A stretch of DNA of 15,483 bases, from NCBI GenBank assembly GCA_017523995.1, contig JAFWUX010000073.1, forward strand, positions 1 to 15,483, in the 5' to 3' direction. The position numbers were made by a program, and so were the translations under genes. The DNA comes from Oscillospiraceae bacterium. Lineage in GTDB: Bacteria > Bacillota_A > Clostridia > Oscillospirales > Ruminococcaceae. The notes under the pieces are model-generated. The model was not told where the DNA came from. It ran no database searches and saw only the letters and a list, made by a program, of their open reading frames with translations. Shown here piece by piece: positions 15,346 through 15,483 of the stretch. Numbering within the stretch: position 1 is the stretch's first letter; each line of letters begins with the position of its first letter.

Positions 15346-15483
15346 TATTGATGTACCAATTAAATCTTGAAGAATAGATGCGCAGGATTTTTGTCGTGAG
15401 ACAAGGCAGAAAGCCGCCGCCTTGCTGACGCAAGGCAAGGATTTCTAACGCAGTATCACGGCAAAAAGACAAGCAGATATCTT
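15346..15483 (+). repeat. 138-bp end repeat, right copy
   Basis: This is the inverted partner of bases 1-138 with three differences. It begins 19 nt after the regulator stop, so it would form that operon's 3' region, in the same sense relative to its upstream gene as the left copy. The 5-bp stem at 15391-15404 closes a GTGA loop, a GNRA-type tetraloop; the left copy has ATGA. The 7-bp stem lies at 15419-15436. No separate terminator is seen for the DUF2975 operon, so the repeat may supply its 3' end. Confidence 0.93.

Noticed and set aside
1..15483. Composite transposon bounded by the end repeats
   Set aside because: No transposase or integrase gene is present, and the cargo includes essential ribosomal protein genes.

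Overview
The window looks like a stretch of chromosome from an anaerobic, fibre-associated Clostridia member, most likely a Ruminococcus-like Oscillospiraceae. This is inferred from a secreted subtilase that ends in a type I dockerin and carries BspA-type leucine-rich repeats, a Cthe_2159-type beta-helix lipoprotein, Gram-positive Shine-Dalgarno and sigma-A signals, and an rplJ-rplL pair behind a leader with a terminator hairpin. No transposase, integrase, phage gene, tRNA, rRNA or CRISPR array was found.

Layout. Both ends of the window are copies of one 138-bp sequence in inverted orientation (135 of 138 positions identical, my alignment). From left to right on the minus strand come: a two-module membrane protein gene whose reading frame is broken between the modules (173-1191); rplL and rplJ with promoter, leader attenuator and final terminator (1282-2504); a Cthe_2159-like lipoprotein (2563-4773); a 2064-residue secreted S8 protease with a dockerin (4933-11127); and an Lhr-type SF2 helicase (11150-13381), 22 nt upstream of the protease and apparently co-transcribed with it. 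On the plus strand, a divergent operon follows: a DUF2975 membrane protein, an anchored alpha/beta hydrolase and a small XRE/Cro-type regulator (13594-15326).

How the parts may work together. The 190-bp region between the helicase and the DUF2975 operon has a strong promoter to the right and a weaker candidate to the left. Each side carries the same tandem heptad (TTTATCG) in mirror orientation, forming a perfect 14-bp inverted repeat. A simple hypothesis is that the regulator at the end of the right-hand operon binds these sites and controls both directions, which would link a membrane sensor/hydrolase module to production of the helicase and the exported protease. This is inference from layout.

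The points most worth a second look are the end repeats, the mirrored heptad operator, the unusual helicase-protease operon, the alternating module array in the protease, and the broken tandem-module membrane gene.
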